Below are positions 63,267 to 64,000 of a stretch of DNA of 64,000 nucleotides, one piece after another. Positions within the stretch are counted from its first letter, which is position 1, and every line of letters starts with the position of its first letter. The stretch is from Rutpela maculata (taxonomy: Eukaryota; Arthropoda; Insecta; Coleoptera; Cerambycidae): positions 407,108,547-407,172,546 of the forward strand of contig OW386285.2 of the NCBI GenBank assembly GCA_936432065.2, read 5' to 3'. The notes under the pieces are model-generated. The model was not told the DNA's origin and did no database searches. It saw only the letters and a program-made list of their open reading frames with translations. The position numbers and the translations under genes were made by a program.

Positions 63267-64000
63267 ATTTGGTCGAGCGCGTTGAGTGGTCCAGACAAAG
63301 CAATGGTAGAAAAGCCAATAACAGGGCTTTTCAAATCACAAAGTTATAGAGGAAAACGCCTTGTGCATAAAAATCCAAAAATTCAATTTTGCCTAAAAGT
63401 CGCTCGAAGGTGAGACGCTGCCAAATCGATAATATTAATCGACTGTGATAAGGGTTAGTAAGTCGTGGACTGATCGAACGCCACTCAACTTATGCAGTAA
63501 TAAGTCCTCTGAATGTGTTTGAGTACGTGAATCTCCACGATACAAGAACTTTAAAGCTAGGTAGTCTCTAGCGAAACTAAATTCATTTAGTAAAACTTTT
63601 TTAAGTTAATTTCAGTCAGCCTTGATTATTCATTTACCCAGAGTCTGAAATGATTCTAAAAGCTCGCATTTTGATTCTGAGAAGGTACGTATGAATCTTT
63701 TCTACCTAATCGATCGTTAGCGCGAGCGCTCTCGCTTGTATGGTCTGAAAGTCACTACCTTGATTGGGGAAGGCACGATTCTTTCTTGAGAATTTTGTAT
63801 AACCAATTCTGTTAAATAAACGGATTCTTTGAACTAATGTTTCTTAATTGATCTTGAGGCCTGTTGACGGTCTATAATCCCTGGAACTTTCGTATAGAAA
63901 ACCGGATGTGTCGAGTTAATTCGCATTAACGTTCGACCTTCTGGTTGTTTTACGGAGGTTCGATAGGGATTTTTTTATGCGTTTTTTGAGAAATATATTC
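63267..64000. repeat. Long dispersed repeat, copy B (open at the right window edge)
   Basis: Bases match 1-734 at a fixed offset with about nine substitutions and no indel. It runs to the window edge. Sequence from 63040 to 63266 is probably part of the same element, but copy A starts too late in the window to compare. Confidence 0.85.

Noticed and set aside
1..64000. Circular molecule or terminally redundant genome
   Set aside because: The terminal repeats are not identical (about 1% differences) and the contents are an animal gene with spliced introns and nested transposons.

Overview
This is an AT-rich, intron-rich, transposon-dense nuclear segment of an insect (arthropod) genome. The order cannot be fixed from the sequence alone. 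The evidence is one multi-exon animal gene with canonical GT-AG introns, a Tc1 transposase, several hAT-type elements with perfect 8-bp target duplications, several APE-type non-LTR retrotransposons (CR1/Jockey-like and RNase H-bearing), and no bacterial-style gene organisation.

The only host gene recognised with confidence lies on the minus strand. It is Rabex-5/RABGEF1, the Rab5 guanine nucleotide exchange factor. Five coding exons were assembled from splice sites: 36463-36556, 30665-30859, 19386-19710, 13838-14252 and 7962-8204. All phases agree and they give 424 residues: A20 zinc finger, helical bundle, VPS9 domain, coiled coil. The far C-terminus and stop codon were not found; they lie left of 7962 or outside the window. 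The introns are 5.1 to 11 kb long and filled with nested mobile elements.

Region by region. 1-1.02 kb holds one copy of a long repeat whose second copy (about 99% identical over 734 bp, no indels) closes the window at 63.27-64 kb. 1.03-1.77 kb is a LINE ORF1 relic. 3.2-6.0 kb has two copies of a palindromic hAT-type MITE, one split by a 1.3-kb element carrying two tRNA-like segments. 8.2-13.8 kb (intron 4) has a local tandem duplication, hairpins and LINE relics. 14.3-19.4 kb (intron 3) has a hAT element with two smaller elements inside it, a foldback element and LINE relics. 19.7-30.7 kb (intron 2) has a 4-kb palindrome built from ~600-bp tandem units, a hAT MITE and a decayed Tc1 element inside a pair of TA-flanked termini. 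30.9-36.5 kb (intron 1) has a LINE relic and a 2-kb element with ~325-bp inverted termini carrying a broken cysteine-rich, PIN/FEN1-like protein.

From 36.6 kb to the end no host gene is clear. It contains an unidentified coding-like remnant at 36.8-37.2 kb, nested LINEs, a hAT transposase 3' end interrupted by a piggyBac-type MITE, an apparently intact CR1-like LINE with both ORFs open (52.3-56.6 kb), AACGTT-rich elements at 59.9-62.1 kb and a 76-bp (2 x 38) tandem array at 62.5-63.0 kb.

The strongest candidates for something new are the PIN/FEN1-like element, the palindromic foldback with a repeated ~35-bp internal motif, and the MITE with duplicated tRNA-like modules.
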